Below, piece by piece: positions 28,126 through 36,396 of a stretch of DNA of 64,000 nucleotides. The position numbers and the translations under genes are program-made. The notes beneath the pieces are model-generated. The model did no database searches. It was not told where the DNA came from and saw only the letters and a program-made list of their open reading frames with translations. This stretch comes from Sphingosinithalassobacter sp. CS137 (lineage in GTDB: Bacteria > Pseudomonadota > Alphaproteobacteria > Sphingomonadales > Sphingomonadaceae), in assembly GCF_014334115.1 (NCBI RefSeq), contig NZ_CP060494.1, forward strand, positions 1,704,501 through 1,768,500. The letters are read 5' to 3'. The number at the start of each line of letters is the position of its first letter. Position 1 is the first letter of the stretch.

Positions 28126-29451
28126 TCAGACCGCGGGCGCCGCCGTCTCGCTGTTCTTGATCTCGTGCGTCGGCTTGCTGCCCCACAGCGCATAGAAGAG
28201 CACATAGAGCTCGCACGCGGCAGTGAGCAGGAACGACATCTGCAGCCCGTAGAGATCGGCGAGCCAGCCCTGCACGACCACCAGTGCGCCGCCGGCGATC
28301 GCCATGATGAGCAGACCCGACCCTTCCTCGGTCAGCGGCCCGAGGCCGCGGATGCCGAGGGTGAAGATCGTCGGGAACATGATCGAGTGGAACAGCCCCA
28401 CCAGGATCAGCGACCACATCGCCACCGAGCCGGTCGTGAAGACGGTCAGCATCATCACCACGAAGGCGCCGATGCTGGCCCAGGCGAGCACCGCCTCGGG
28501 CCGGACGGCCTGCATGATGAAGCTGCCGGCGAATCGGCCGACCATCATCCCGCCCCACAGCAGGAAGAGATAGTTGGACGCCTGAGCGTGCGTGAGATTG
28601 CCGATTTCGGGCGCCGAGATGAAGTTGATGAAGAGGTTCGAAACGCCGATCTCGGCAATGAGATAGATGAAGATGGCCGGGACGCCGAACACGAGGTTGC
28701 GGTGCCGCCAGAGCGAATGGCCCTTGCGCTCCTCGCGCGAGGCCCGCCGCGTCGCCGAGCCCATGTCGGGCAGGCGGAACTTGGCGATGACGATGGCCAG
28801 GACGAGCAGGACGCCGGCGACGATCAGATAGGGCAGCTGCACCGACTGCGCATCGGCGAGCCGCTCGGCCTCGGTCAGCACGCGCCCAGCCTCGGCGGTT
28901 CCCGAGGTCGTGCGGCTGAGGATCAGATAGCCGCCGAACAGCGGCGCGAGCGTGGTACCGAGCGAATTGAACGCCTGCACCAGATTGAGCCGCGACGAAG
29001 CGGTTTCCGGCGGACCGATCACCGCGACATAGGGGTTCGCCGCGACCTGGAGCAGCGTGATCCCGCTGGCGATTACGAACAGGGCGAACAGCGTAACGGC
29101 ATAGGAAGGGATCGCCGAAGCCGGAATCATCATCAGCGCGCCGCCGGCCATCACCATCAGACCGGTCACCATTGCCTTCTTGTAGCCGATCCGCTCGATC
29201 AGCTTGGCCGATGGGATCGAGGCGACGAAATAGGCGATGAACCAGACGCTCTCGATCAGCGTGGTCTGGGTATAGGTGAGATCGAACACGCTGCGCAGGT
29301 GCGGCAGCAACGTGTTGTTGATGACGGTGATGAAGCCCCAGATGAAGAAGAGCGACGCGAGCACCCCGAGCGCCGCCCGATACACGGGGTAGGCGCCGCC
29401 GGTCGTGGAATCCGTCTTGCCGGCGCTCAGGTCCGGTGCGGGTGCGGGCAT
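28126..29451 (-). CDS. Sugar MFS permease, FucP family
   Basis: A 441-residue, 12-helix proton symporter. The N-terminal LASLFFIWGFITVINNTLLP and QVAANPYVAVIGPPETASSRLNLVQAFNSLG (here in two parts) are the marks of the FucP fucose/glucose/galactose group. AGGAAGAGGA before the ATG at 29451 fixes the start. It lies downstream of the GH43 gene, 22 bases away, so the likely substrate is free L-arabinose or a related monosaccharide produced in the periplasm. That specificity is inference from context. Confidence 0.9.
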   Translation of the reverse strand: MPAPAPDLSAGKTDSTTGGAYPVYRAALGVLASLFFIWGFITVINNTLLPHLRSVFDLTYTQTTLIESVWFIAYFVASIPSAKLIERIGYKKAMVTGLMVMAGGALMMIPASAIPSYAVTLFALFVIASGITLLQVAANPYVAVIGPPETASSRLNLVQAFNSLGTTLAPLFGGYLILSRTTSGTAEAGRVLTEAERLADAQSVQLPYLIVAGVLLVLAIVIAKFRLPDMGSATRRASREERKGHSLWRHRNLVFGVPAIFIYLIAEIGVSNLFINFISAPEIGNLTHAQASNYLFLLWGGMMVGRFAGSFIMQAVRPEAVLAWASIGAFVVMMLTVFTTGSVAMWSLILVGLFHSIMFPTIFTLGIRGLGPLTEEGSGLLIMAIAGGALVVVQGWLADLYGLQMSFLLTAACELYVLFYALWGSKPTHEIKNSETAAPAV

Positions 29452-29473
29452 TCTGGGGTCCTCTTCCTTGAGA

Positions 29474-30577
29474 TCAATCCGCCAACGGCCACCCGTCCGC
29501 ACTCCACGTCAGGCGTCGGATGCGGAGAGTGGGAGCGCCGTTCAACTGCGTGTCATAGGCGTGGTACACGATATAGTCCTGATCGCTATCCTGCAGGATG
29601 GCGACATGGCCGCGGCCGACATAGCGGCTGCCGCTGCCCTGCCCCGATCCCAGGATCGGCGTTCCGCCGCCCTGCAGCATCGGATCCCCGTCCCGATCGA
29701 GATAGGGGCCGGTGGGCGACGTCGAGCGACCGACCACCGTGTTGTAGGTGCTGTTGCTGCCTTGGCAGCAGGAGTCGAACGAGACGAACAGATAATAATA
29801 TTGGCCGCGACGGATCACGAACGGCGCCTCGACGGCACCGGGACTCGGCCGGCGCGCGAGCGAATGGACCGTGGAGTCGCCGGCGAGGCGCAGTCCGGTC
29901 GCCGGATCGATCGCGATCATCTTGATCCCCGACCAGAAGCTGCCGAAGACCATCCACTGCCGACCGTCGGCATCGGTGAAGATGTTGGGATCGATCGCAT
30001 TGAAATCGTCGGTCGTGTTCGATTCGAACACCAGCCCCTTGTCGGTCCAGCCGCTGGCGGGAGCCGAGGGATCGAGCTGGGTCGCCGTGCTGAGTCCGAT
30101 CGCCGACCGGTTCGAGCCGAAGGTCGAGACCGAATAATAGAGGCGAAACTCGCCGTTCGTCTTCGAAATGTCGGGCGCCCACAGGCCGCGCGTGCCGGGG
30201 ATCGTTGTCGCCGCCCAGCCGGGCAAGGCGGGAAAGACCGCGCCGCGCAGCGTCCAGTCGACCAGATTGGGCGAGGTGCGCATCGGCACGATGCCCTCGG
30301 CATCGCCCATATGACCGGTGGTGAAGAGATAATAGGTGTCGCCGTCGCGCAGGATCGCCGGATCATGCACCGGCCGGATCGCGCCCTGCACTGCGACCGA
30401 CGCCGGCGTAGGGGTCGGCGTGGGGGTCGGCGTGGGCGTAGGGGTCGGCGAGGGAGTCGGCGTCACGATCGGAGTGGGAGGCTTCGACGGCGCACTGGAG
30501 GCTGACCCGCTCGCGCCGCACGCGGAAAGCGCAGGGGCAAGTGCCAATGCGGCGGCTCCGACAAGCAACTTTCTCAT
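29474..30577 (-). CDS. Lipoprotein endo-arabinanase/arabinosidase, GH43
   Basis: A 367-residue enzyme that should cut alpha-1,5-arabinan. MRKLLVGAAALALAPALSAC is a lipoprotein signal (Cys20), followed by a Thr-Pro linker (residues 39-58) and a five-bladed GH43 domain from about residue 60. Catalytic carboxylates are visible as VHDPAILRDG (base), WAPDISKTNG (pKa modulator) and VEAPFVIRRG (acid). GSFWSGIKMIAID is typical of arabinan endo-1,5-alpha-L-arabinosidases. The linker would hold the domain away from the membrane, suggesting action at the cell surface or in the periplasm. It follows the TonB receptor terminator closely. Confidence 0.92.
   Translation of the reverse strand: MRKLLVGAAALALAPALSACGASGSASSAPSKPPTPIVTPTPSPTPTPTPTPTPTPTPASVAVQGAIRPVHDPAILRDGDTYYLFTTGHMGDAEGIVPMRTSPNLVDWTLRGAVFPALPGWAATTIPGTRGLWAPDISKTNGEFRLYYSVSTFGSNRSAIGLSTATQLDPSAPASGWTDKGLVFESNTTDDFNAIDPNIFTDADGRQWMVFGSFWSGIKMIAIDPATGLRLAGDSTVHSLARRPSPGAVEAPFVIRRGQYYYLFVSFDSCCQGSNSTYNTVVGRSTSPTGPYLDRDGDPMLQGGGTPILGSGQGSGSRYVGRGHVAILQDSDQDYIVYHAYDTQLNGAPTLRIRRLTWSADGWPLAD
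30404..30463 (-). repeat. In-frame Thr-Pro repeat (linker of the GH43 lipoprotein)
   Basis: About ten consecutive 6-base units encode alternating Thr and Pro, with one Ser-Pro. Such PT linkers are common between a lipid anchor or binding module and a glycosidase domain. The repeat could vary in length by slippage without shifting frame. Confidence 0.85.
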
Positions 30578-30599
30578 ACCGATCACTCCGTGCCTTCCG

Positions 30600-30633
30600 A
30601 AAAAAGGCCGGCGGCACCCGAGGATGCCGCCGG
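30600..30633 (-). terminator. Rho-independent terminator after the TonB receptor gene
   Basis: On the minus strand, CCGGCGGCA/TGCCGCCGG (a 9-bp stem with an 8-base loop) follows the stop at 30648 by about 15 bases and is followed by six T residues. It sits 23 bases before the GH43 start, so GH43 and MFS expression depends on read-through or on a promoter overlapping this hairpin. Confidence 0.8.
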
Positions 30634-30647
30634 AGACAGGGAAGGAC

Positions 30648-33497
30648 TCAGTCGAAGGTGAAGCGCGCACCGATCGCGAAGGTCCGCGGAAGGAGCGTCG
30701 TGCCGGTGTTGAACATCTCCGGATTGCCGACGTCGCCGAAGCGATAATATTGCTGCTGGACGTCTTCGGTGAGGTTCACTGCGTCGAAGGTGATGCCGAT
30801 CGAATCCGTCACCGCATAGGTGAGCTGGAAGTCGAGGCTCTCCTCCGGCGTGCGCCAGAAGCCGATCGGGTTGGCGAACAGGCGGTTCTCGTTGCTGCTC
30901 AGGAACTCGTCGCGCCAGACATAGGACAGGCGCAGGCCGAGGCCGCCGTTATCATAGGCGAGCGTGACGTTGTACGAGAAGTCCGACACCCCGAAGAAGG
31001 GCGATTCATCCTGCGCGATCACGTTTCCGGCATTGTCGTACTGCGGGATGTTCTGGTTCGAGTCCAGGACGGTGAGGCTTCCCTGCACGCCCAGGCCGTC
31101 GAGAATCCCCGGCAGATAGGTCGGGAAGTAGGTGAAGCCCACTTCGATACCTTCGAGCGTGCCGTTCGAGGCGTTCGCCGGCCGCGTGATGGCGAAGCGG
31201 GTCGTGTTCGCCGTGTCGTTCAGCGGCGGCGTCGCATATTCGATCACCGAGGTGATCGGAACCACAAGGCCTTCGATCTCGCGCCGGAACAGCGTGGTGT
31301 AGATCACGCTTGCCGGTGCGAAATACCATTCGAGCGCCAGATCATAGTTCTTCGACGTGGTCGGCTGAAGATCGGCGTTGCCGCCCGTGCCGCTGCCGCG
31401 GCCGATGCCGGTAAGATCCCCGGTCAGCTGGAAATAGGGATTGAGATCCGGGAAGCTCGGACGACGCAGCGTTTCGCCATAGTTGAAGCGAAGCCGCAGG
31501 CGATCGGTGATGTCGTAGCGCACCGTCGCGCTCGGCAGGAAGTCCGAGGTGACCTGCGACGTCGAGGTGACGGTGCCGCTCACCCGATCGGTGAAGGTGA
31601 GATCGGTGTCGACGTCGACGTAGCGGACACCCGCCTGCACGTAGAGCGGCCGGCCGAACACCGAGAATTCGGTGTCGGCCTGGATATAGGCCGCCATCGA
31701 CACTTCGTTGATGTCGAACACCCGGGTCAGCGACATCTGATCGCTGAGCAGCAGGTTCGGCTGGACCGCACGATAGAGCTGACGGAATTCGTCGGCGTTC
31801 TCGTAGATCGTCCTGCCGCGCGGCGTGATCCAGGTGGACGGCACATTCGCCCGGCCATCGAAGAAGTCGGTACCCTGGAAGATATATTCGTCGCCGAGGG
31901 TGCTGAACGGCTGGCCGAGGACGCCCGCATCCTGCGTGCGGACCGAATCCGCCGCCTTGCGATCGTCGTAGCGGATGCCGACTTTCACCGAGCGGAAGAC
32001 GCTGTTCTCGAACTCGCGAACGCCATCGACGTGCAGCGTGAAGGCCTCACCCTCCGAACGGTTGGCGTTGTCGTAGAACTGGGCGAGCGTCCAGGCCGAC
32101 GGATCGGTGAGCAGCGAATTGTCGTTGAAGTTGAATGACGGGATGCCGTTGCCCGGGTTCGTGTCATAGGTGACCGAATCCCAGACGCGCTCGATGCGGT
32201 TCGCGATGAACGACGTGTTGAATTCGCTGGTCTGGTAGGAGAGATCGGCGGTGATGCCGCCAAGATCGCCCACTTCCCACTTGCCGTTCAGCGCATAGAC
32301 GAACGAGTCGGTCCGGCTCTTGGTGAAGTCGCCGCTGTTGAAGCCGAACACGTCGTCGACGGTCCGCGACTTGATGATGTTGGTGCCTTCGAAGAGCTCG
32401 ACCTGCGGATTCGGGCCCACCGAGCCCCACCAGTCGACGAAGGTGAAGAGCAGGCTGTTCTGAAGCTCCTCGTCGTACCGGTTCCAGAAGAACTCGAACG
32501 TATATTGCGACGAGGCATTCGGCGCCCATTGCAGTGCCGCACTGACCGCGGCGCGCTCGCGAGTGCCGTGGACGTCCGGCGCGAAGAGCGCGTCCCGCCC
32601 GAGATAATAGGGCGTCTCCACACCGTTCAGGGTGAAGGTCGATCCCGCCTCGCTGGGAAGACCGCGGTCGAGCCCCGGCTCCCAGGCGCCCGTTTCGGGA
32701 AAAACGCGCTGCAGCGGCGTGAAGCCTGTGCCCGCCGGCGGGTTTTCGGTGACGAACGGCACCATCGCGCCGGCGATCACACTCATCTCGCGATAGTCAG
32801 TCTTCGAATAGCTGCCGCTCACCAGCACGCCGATGTCGCCGGCGCCGGTGTCCCAGCGATTGCTGACGAGGCCGCTGACGTTCGGATTCCAGCTATCCGC
32901 CTGCTCGTTGTAGATCGCGCGGCCGGCACCCGAGACGACGAAGCCGTCGAAATCGAGCGGACGGCGCGTGAACACGTCGATCTGGCCGGCGATGCCGGTT
33001 TCGATCTGCGAGGCCGCGCGCGTCTTGTAGACGTCGATCCGGCTGACGAGGTTGGCTGGAATGTCCGCCAGGGCGAACGAACGGCCCGATGCCGTGAAGA
33101 TGTTGCGGCCGTTCATCGTCGTCACGACGTCGGGCAGACCGCGGATCAGGATCGCCGAGGCTTCGCCGCGCGCACGGTTGGTCACCTGCACGCCGGTGAC
33201 GCGCTGCAGCGCCTCGATCACATTGTTATCTGGCAGCTTGCCGATATCCTCGGCGACGACCGATTCGATGATCTGGGTCGCTTCGCGCTTGTTCTCGAGG
33301 CCGCCGATGATCGCGGCGCGCACGCCGGTGACGACGATCTCGTCCGCCTGCTCGCGCGGCGGCGCCTGATCGCCCGCGCCGAGTGCGTCCTGCTCCTGGG
33401 GCGCATCTTGCGCCATCGTCTGTGCAGCAGCGGGCGCCGCGACGGTCGCCAGCGCAAACAGGGACGCGGAACACAGAATCGTAAGCTTGGAAGCCAT
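30648..33497 (-). CDS. TonB-dependent receptor for arabinan oligosaccharides (predicted)
   Basis: A 949-residue outer-membrane transporter. A 25-residue signal peptide (MASKLTILCSASLFALATVAAP...) is followed by a TonB-box-like segment (DEIVVTGVRAA), a plug domain (KLPDNNVIEALQRVTGVQVTN, ILIRGLPDVVTTMNGRNIF) and a long beta-barrel with LRLRFNYGETLRRPSFPDLN, ending in RTFAIGARFTFD, with the usual aromatic last residue region. The type is the long oligosaccharide receptor common in sphingomonads and Caulobacter. Operator B lies 64 bases upstream. Substrate assignment rests on context. Confidence 0.92.
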   Translation of the reverse strand: MASKLTILCSASLFALATVAAPAAAQTMAQDAPQEQDALGAGDQAPPREQADEIVVTGVRAAIIGGLENKREATQIIESVVAEDIGKLPDNNVIEALQRVTGVQVTNRARGEASAILIRGLPDVVTTMNGRNIFTASGRSFALADIPANLVSRIDVYKTRAASQIETGIAGQIDVFTRRPLDFDGFVVSGAGRAIYNEQADSWNPNVSGLVSNRWDTGAGDIGVLVSGSYSKTDYREMSVIAGAMVPFVTENPPAGTGFTPLQRVFPETGAWEPGLDRGLPSEAGSTFTLNGVETPYYLGRDALFAPDVHGTRERAAVSAALQWAPNASSQYTFEFFWNRYDEELQNSLLFTFVDWWGSVGPNPQVELFEGTNIIKSRTVDDVFGFNSGDFTKSRTDSFVYALNGKWEVGDLGGITADLSYQTSEFNTSFIANRIERVWDSVTYDTNPGNGIPSFNFNDNSLLTDPSAWTLAQFYDNANRSEGEAFTLHVDGVREFENSVFRSVKVGIRYDDRKAADSVRTQDAGVLGQPFSTLGDEYIFQGTDFFDGRANVPSTWITPRGRTIYENADEFRQLYRAVQPNLLLSDQMSLTRVFDINEVSMAAYIQADTEFSVFGRPLYVQAGVRYVDVDTDLTFTDRVSGTVTSTSQVTSDFLPSATVRYDITDRLRLRFNYGETLRRPSFPDLNPYFQLTGDLTGIGRGSGTGGNADLQPTTSKNYDLALEWYFAPASVIYTTLFRREIEGLVVPITSVIEYATPPLNDTANTTRFAITRPANASNGTLEGIEVGFTYFPTYLPGILDGLGVQGSLTVLDSNQNIPQYDNAGNVIAQDESPFFGVSDFSYNVTLAYDNGGLGLRLSYVWRDEFLSSNENRLFANPIGFWRTPEESLDFQLTYAVTDSIGITFDAVNLTEDVQQQYYRFGDVGNPEMFNTGTTLLPRTFAIGARFTFD

Positions 33498-33560
33498 GCT
33501 TTTTCCCCTCTCCTCCCGGGCGCCCTAGTGACGGCTTGGTGCCGCTCTGCCGAAGCCCGT

Positions 33561-33577
33561 AATTACTCAGACAAAAA
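33561..33577 (+). promoter_or_regulatory. Predicted operator B, before the TonB receptor gene
   Basis: AATTACTCAGACAAAAA, centred at 33569 and 64 bases from the receptor start. It is nearly identical to sites A, D and E over the ACTCAGACA core. It lies in the 294-base divergent promoter region 33498-33791. Confidence 0.65.
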
Positions 33578-33618
33578 CCCCTAGAATGCAGAGGAAGGCG
33601 GCGCAAGAGCTTTGTGGC

Positions 33619-33635
33619 ATTTCTCAGACATTTCG
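33619..33635 (+). promoter_or_regulatory. Predicted operator C, weaker auxiliary site
   Basis: CATTTCTCAGACATTTC keeps CTCAGACA but lacks the preceding TTA. It lies 57 bases (centre to centre) from site B and 122 from site D, in the same divergent region. It may help two operators act together. Confidence 0.45.
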
Positions 33636-33740
33636 GTTCGGTGTTGCAGGAATGGCGCAGATTCGCGTGCTCACGGCGAGTGCCCGCGGCAATTTGCCCT
33701 GCCCTTTGCCGTCGGCGATTGATCCTGCGGGCGCAGGCCT

Positions 33741-33756
33741 ATATGTCTGAGTAATT
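33741..33756 (-). promoter_or_regulatory. Predicted operator D, before the catabolic operon
   Basis: ATATGTCTGAGTAATT is the reverse complement of AATTACTCAGACATAT. Centred at 33748, it ends 36 bases before the TTG start of the semialdehyde dehydrogenase gene, the first gene of the rightward operon. Confidence 0.65.
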
Positions 33757-33791
33757 CGATTGGAAAAGAGCGGGCAACCAGGAGAGACAGG

Positions 33792-35366
33792 TTGGAACTG
33801 ACAGGCGAACTCTTCATCGGCCAGACGCGCGTATCGACCGGCGACGGCTTCAACGCGATCGATCCGAGCAGCGGCGAACGGATCGAACCCCGGTTCAGCG
33901 CGGCGGGCACGGATGAACTCGAACGGGCCTGTGCGCTCGCCGAAGCGGCTTTCCCCACCTATTCCACGACGCCGATCGAGCAGCGCGCGGCGTTCCTCGA
34001 ATCCGCCGCCGACAATATCATGGCGCTGGGCGACGCGCTGATCGAGCGCGCCCATCTCGAAACCGCGCTGCCGGTCGCACGGCTCACCGGCGAGCGGGCG
34101 CGCACCGCCAACCAGCTCAAGCTGTTTGCCGCCGAGCTGCGCGACGGCGGCTGGCTAGGCGTGCGGATCGATCCGGCGATGCCCGACCGCCAGCCGCTCC
34201 CCCGCCCCGATCTGCGCCAGCGCAAGGTGCCGCTCGGCCCCGTCGCGGTGTTCGGCGCCAGCAATTTCCCGCTCGCCTTCTCGGTGGCGGGCGGCGACAC
34301 GGCTTCGGCGCTCGCGGCGGGCTGCCCCGTGGTGGTGAAGGGGCATCCGGCACATCCCGGCACGTCGGAAATGGTCGCGGGCGCGATCGCGAAGGCCGTG
34401 AAGGACGCGGGCCTGCCCGAGGGCGTGTTCTCGCTGCTGAGCGGCCCCTCGCACGAGCTGGGCAGTGCGCTGGTCGCCGATCCGCGGATCAAGGCAGTGG
34501 GCTTCACCGGATCGCGCGGCGGCGGCGTCGCGCTGATGAAGGTTGCCGCCGATCGGCCGGTGCCGATCCCGGTCTATGCCGAGATGAGCGCGATCAATCC
34601 GGTCGTCCTGATGCAGCACGCACTGGAGCAGGATGCCGAGCGGCTGGGCAAGGAATATGCCGGCTCGCTGACGATGGGCGTCGGCCAGTTCTGCACCAAT
34701 CCCGGCATCGTGCTGGCGATCGACACGCCTGCGCTCGACCGCTTCGTGAAGGCCGCCGCCGCCGCGGTGTGCGATGCGCCCGCCGGCACGATGCTGACGA
34801 CCGGCATCGCCGATGCGTTCCGCAACGGCGTGGCGAAGCTCGCGGCGAAGGCGGGCGTCACTTCGGTGGCGCAGGGGATTGCCGGTGAGGGCCCGAGCAG
34901 CGGCCAGGCGGCGCTGTTCACCGTCGATGCGGACGCCTTCACTAGCGATCCCGAACTGGCCGAGGAAGTGTTCGGCGCCGCATCCGTGCTGGTGCGCTGC
35001 GCCGATGCCGACGCGCTGGCACGTGCGATCGCGGGTCTGGAAGGCCAGCTCACCGGCACCGTGCATTTCGTCACTGCCGACGAGCCCGAAGTCGCCAAGA
35101 TCCTTCCCGCGCTCGAATCGCGCGTCGGGCGGCTCATCGCCAACGGCTGGCCGACCGGCGTCGAGGTCAGCCACGCGATGGTGCATGGCGGCCCGTTCCC
35201 GGCGACGTCGGACGGGCGGAGCACCTCGGTGGGCACGCTGGCGATCGACCGGTTCCTGCGGCCGGTCTGCTATCAGGATTTCCCCGACACGCTGCTGCCC
35301 GACGTGCTGCGGCGCGACGCCGATGCGGGGATTCCGCGCCGCGTCGACGGAAAGCTCAAGATCTGA
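33792..35366 (+). CDS. 2,5-dioxovalerate (alpha-ketoglutarate semialdehyde) dehydrogenase
   Basis: A 524-residue NADP-type aldehyde dehydrogenase that would oxidise alpha-ketoglutarate semialdehyde to 2-oxoglutarate, the last step of the oxidative arabinose pathway. GPVAVFGASNFPLAFSVAGG, AAGCPVVVKGHPAHPGTSE and GFTGSRGGG form the cofactor site; Glu264 (YAEMSAINP) and nucleophile Cys301 (GQFCTNPG) are present. The length and these motifs fit the AldH/KGSDH type III group rather than classical ALDHs. The start is TTG with AGGAGAG upstream; the next in-frame ATG is 76 codons in. First gene of a five-gene operon. Confidence 0.92.
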   Translation: MELTGELFIGQTRVSTGDGFNAIDPSSGERIEPRFSAAGTDELERACALAEAAFPTYSTTPIEQRAAFLESAADNIMALGDALIERAHLETALPVARLTGERARTANQLKLFAAELRDGGWLGVRIDPAMPDRQPLPRPDLRQRKVPLGPVAVFGASNFPLAFSVAGGDTASALAAGCPVVVKGHPAHPGTSEMVAGAIAKAVKDAGLPEGVFSLLSGPSHELGSALVADPRIKAVGFTGSRGGGVALMKVAADRPVPIPVYAEMSAINPVVLMQHALEQDAERLGKEYAGSLTMGVGQFCTNPGIVLAIDTPALDRFVKAAAAAVCDAPAGTMLTTGIADAFRNGVAKLAAKAGVTSVAQGIAGEGPSSGQAALFTVDADAFTSDPELAEEVFGAASVLVRCADADALARAIAGLEGQLTGTVHFVTADEPEVAKILPALESRVGRLIANGWPTGVEVSHAMVHGGPFPATSDGRSTSVGTLAIDRFLRPVCYQDFPDTLLPDVLRRDADAGIPRRVDGKLKI

Positions 35367-35415
35367 ACTCGCCCCACAGGGGCGCAAGAACAGAAGCTAC
35401 GAAAGGAAGGATGGG

Positions 35416-36396
35416 TTGAGGCTGGTTCAATTTCGGGCGCCCGACGGGCGTCGCGGCGTCGCTTGCGCGGACGATGGCGGGGCGCACAGGGTGAACGAGG
35501 TGGCGAGCGTCTATGAGCTCGCGCGCCTGGCGATCGCCGAAGGAGCGTCGCTCGCACAGGCCGCTCAGGCACGCGCGGGCGAGACGGTCGATCTCGCCGC
35601 CGCCGACGCCGAAGGGCGGCTGCTCGCGCCGATCGATCATCCCGATCCGGCGCATTGCTATCTGACCGGAACCGGCCTCACGCATCTCGGCTCGGCCGAG
35701 GGGCGCGACAAGATGCATCGCGCCGCGGCGGGCGGCGACGTGACCGATTCGATGCGCATGTTCCGCATGGGGGTCGAAGGCGGCAAGCCGACCGACGGCA
35801 CGCCCGGCGTGCAGCCCGAGTGGTTCTACAAGGGCGACGGCTCGTGCCTCGTCGGCCCCGGCGCCGATCTCGGCTCGCCCGATTTCGCGCTCGACGGCAG
35901 CGAGGAGCCGGAAATCGCCGGCATCTATCTGATCGACGAGAATGGCCGCCCGCGCCGGCTGGGCTTCGCGCTGGCCAATGAATTCTCCGACCACATCACC
36001 GAGAAGGGCAATTACCTCTGGCTCGCCCACTCCAAGCTGCGGCCCGCCGCGCTGGGCGCCGAGCTGCTGACGGGCGAACTGCCGCAGGACGTACGCGGCA
36101 CCAGCCGGATCCTGCGCGACGGCGCGGTGCTCTGGGAAAAGCCGTTCCTTTCGGGCGAAGCGAACATGTCGCACAGCATCGCCAATCTCGAGCATCATCA
36201 CTTCAAATACGGCCTCTTCCGGAGGCCGGGCGACATTCACGTCCACTTTTTCGGAACCGCGACTCTCTCCTTCGCCGACAGCATTGCGACCCAGGAAGGC
36301 GATGTGTTCGAAGTGTCGGCCGCTCCCTTCACGCTGCCGCTGCGCAACCCGCTGACGCGCCTCGCGCCGGTCGATGCCCGGGTGCTGCCGCTGTGA
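35416..36396 (+). CDS. araD1: AraD1/GguC family protein, FAH fold; predicted L-2-keto-3-deoxyarabonate dehydratase
   Basis: A 326-residue protein of the fumarylacetoacetate hydrolase superfamily. RLVQFRAPDGRRGVACAD starts the N-terminal domain; YLTGTGLTHLGSAEGRDKM, GVQPEWFYKGDGSCLVGPG, EEPEIAGIYLIDENGRPRR and LANEFSDHITEKGNYLWLA carry the metal-site and substrate residues. In Caulobacter the FAH-fold XylX dehydrates 2-keto-3-deoxyxylonate, so the matching role here is L-KDA to alpha-ketoglutarate semialdehyde. The start is TTG at 35416 with GGAAGG upstream; the ATG at 35411 is out of frame. An aldol-type or hydrolase role cannot be excluded. Confidence 0.85.
   Translation: MRLVQFRAPDGRRGVACADDGGAHRVNEVASVYELARLAIAEGASLAQAAQARAGETVDLAAADAEGRLLAPIDHPDPAHCYLTGTGLTHLGSAEGRDKMHRAAAGGDVTDSMRMFRMGVEGGKPTDGTPGVQPEWFYKGDGSCLVGPGADLGSPDFALDGSEEPEIAGIYLIDENGRPRRLGFALANEFSDHITEKGNYLWLAHSKLRPAALGAELLTGELPQDVRGTSRILRDGAVLWEKPFLSGEANMSHSIANLEHHHFKYGLFRRPGDIHVHFFGTATLSFADSIATQEGDVFEVSAAPFTLPLRNPLTRLAPVDARVLPL

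Noticed and set aside
30404..30463. The 6-base repeat in the GH43 gene as a CRISPR or intergenic repeat
   Set aside because: It is in frame, encodes a Thr-Pro linker and has no spacers.
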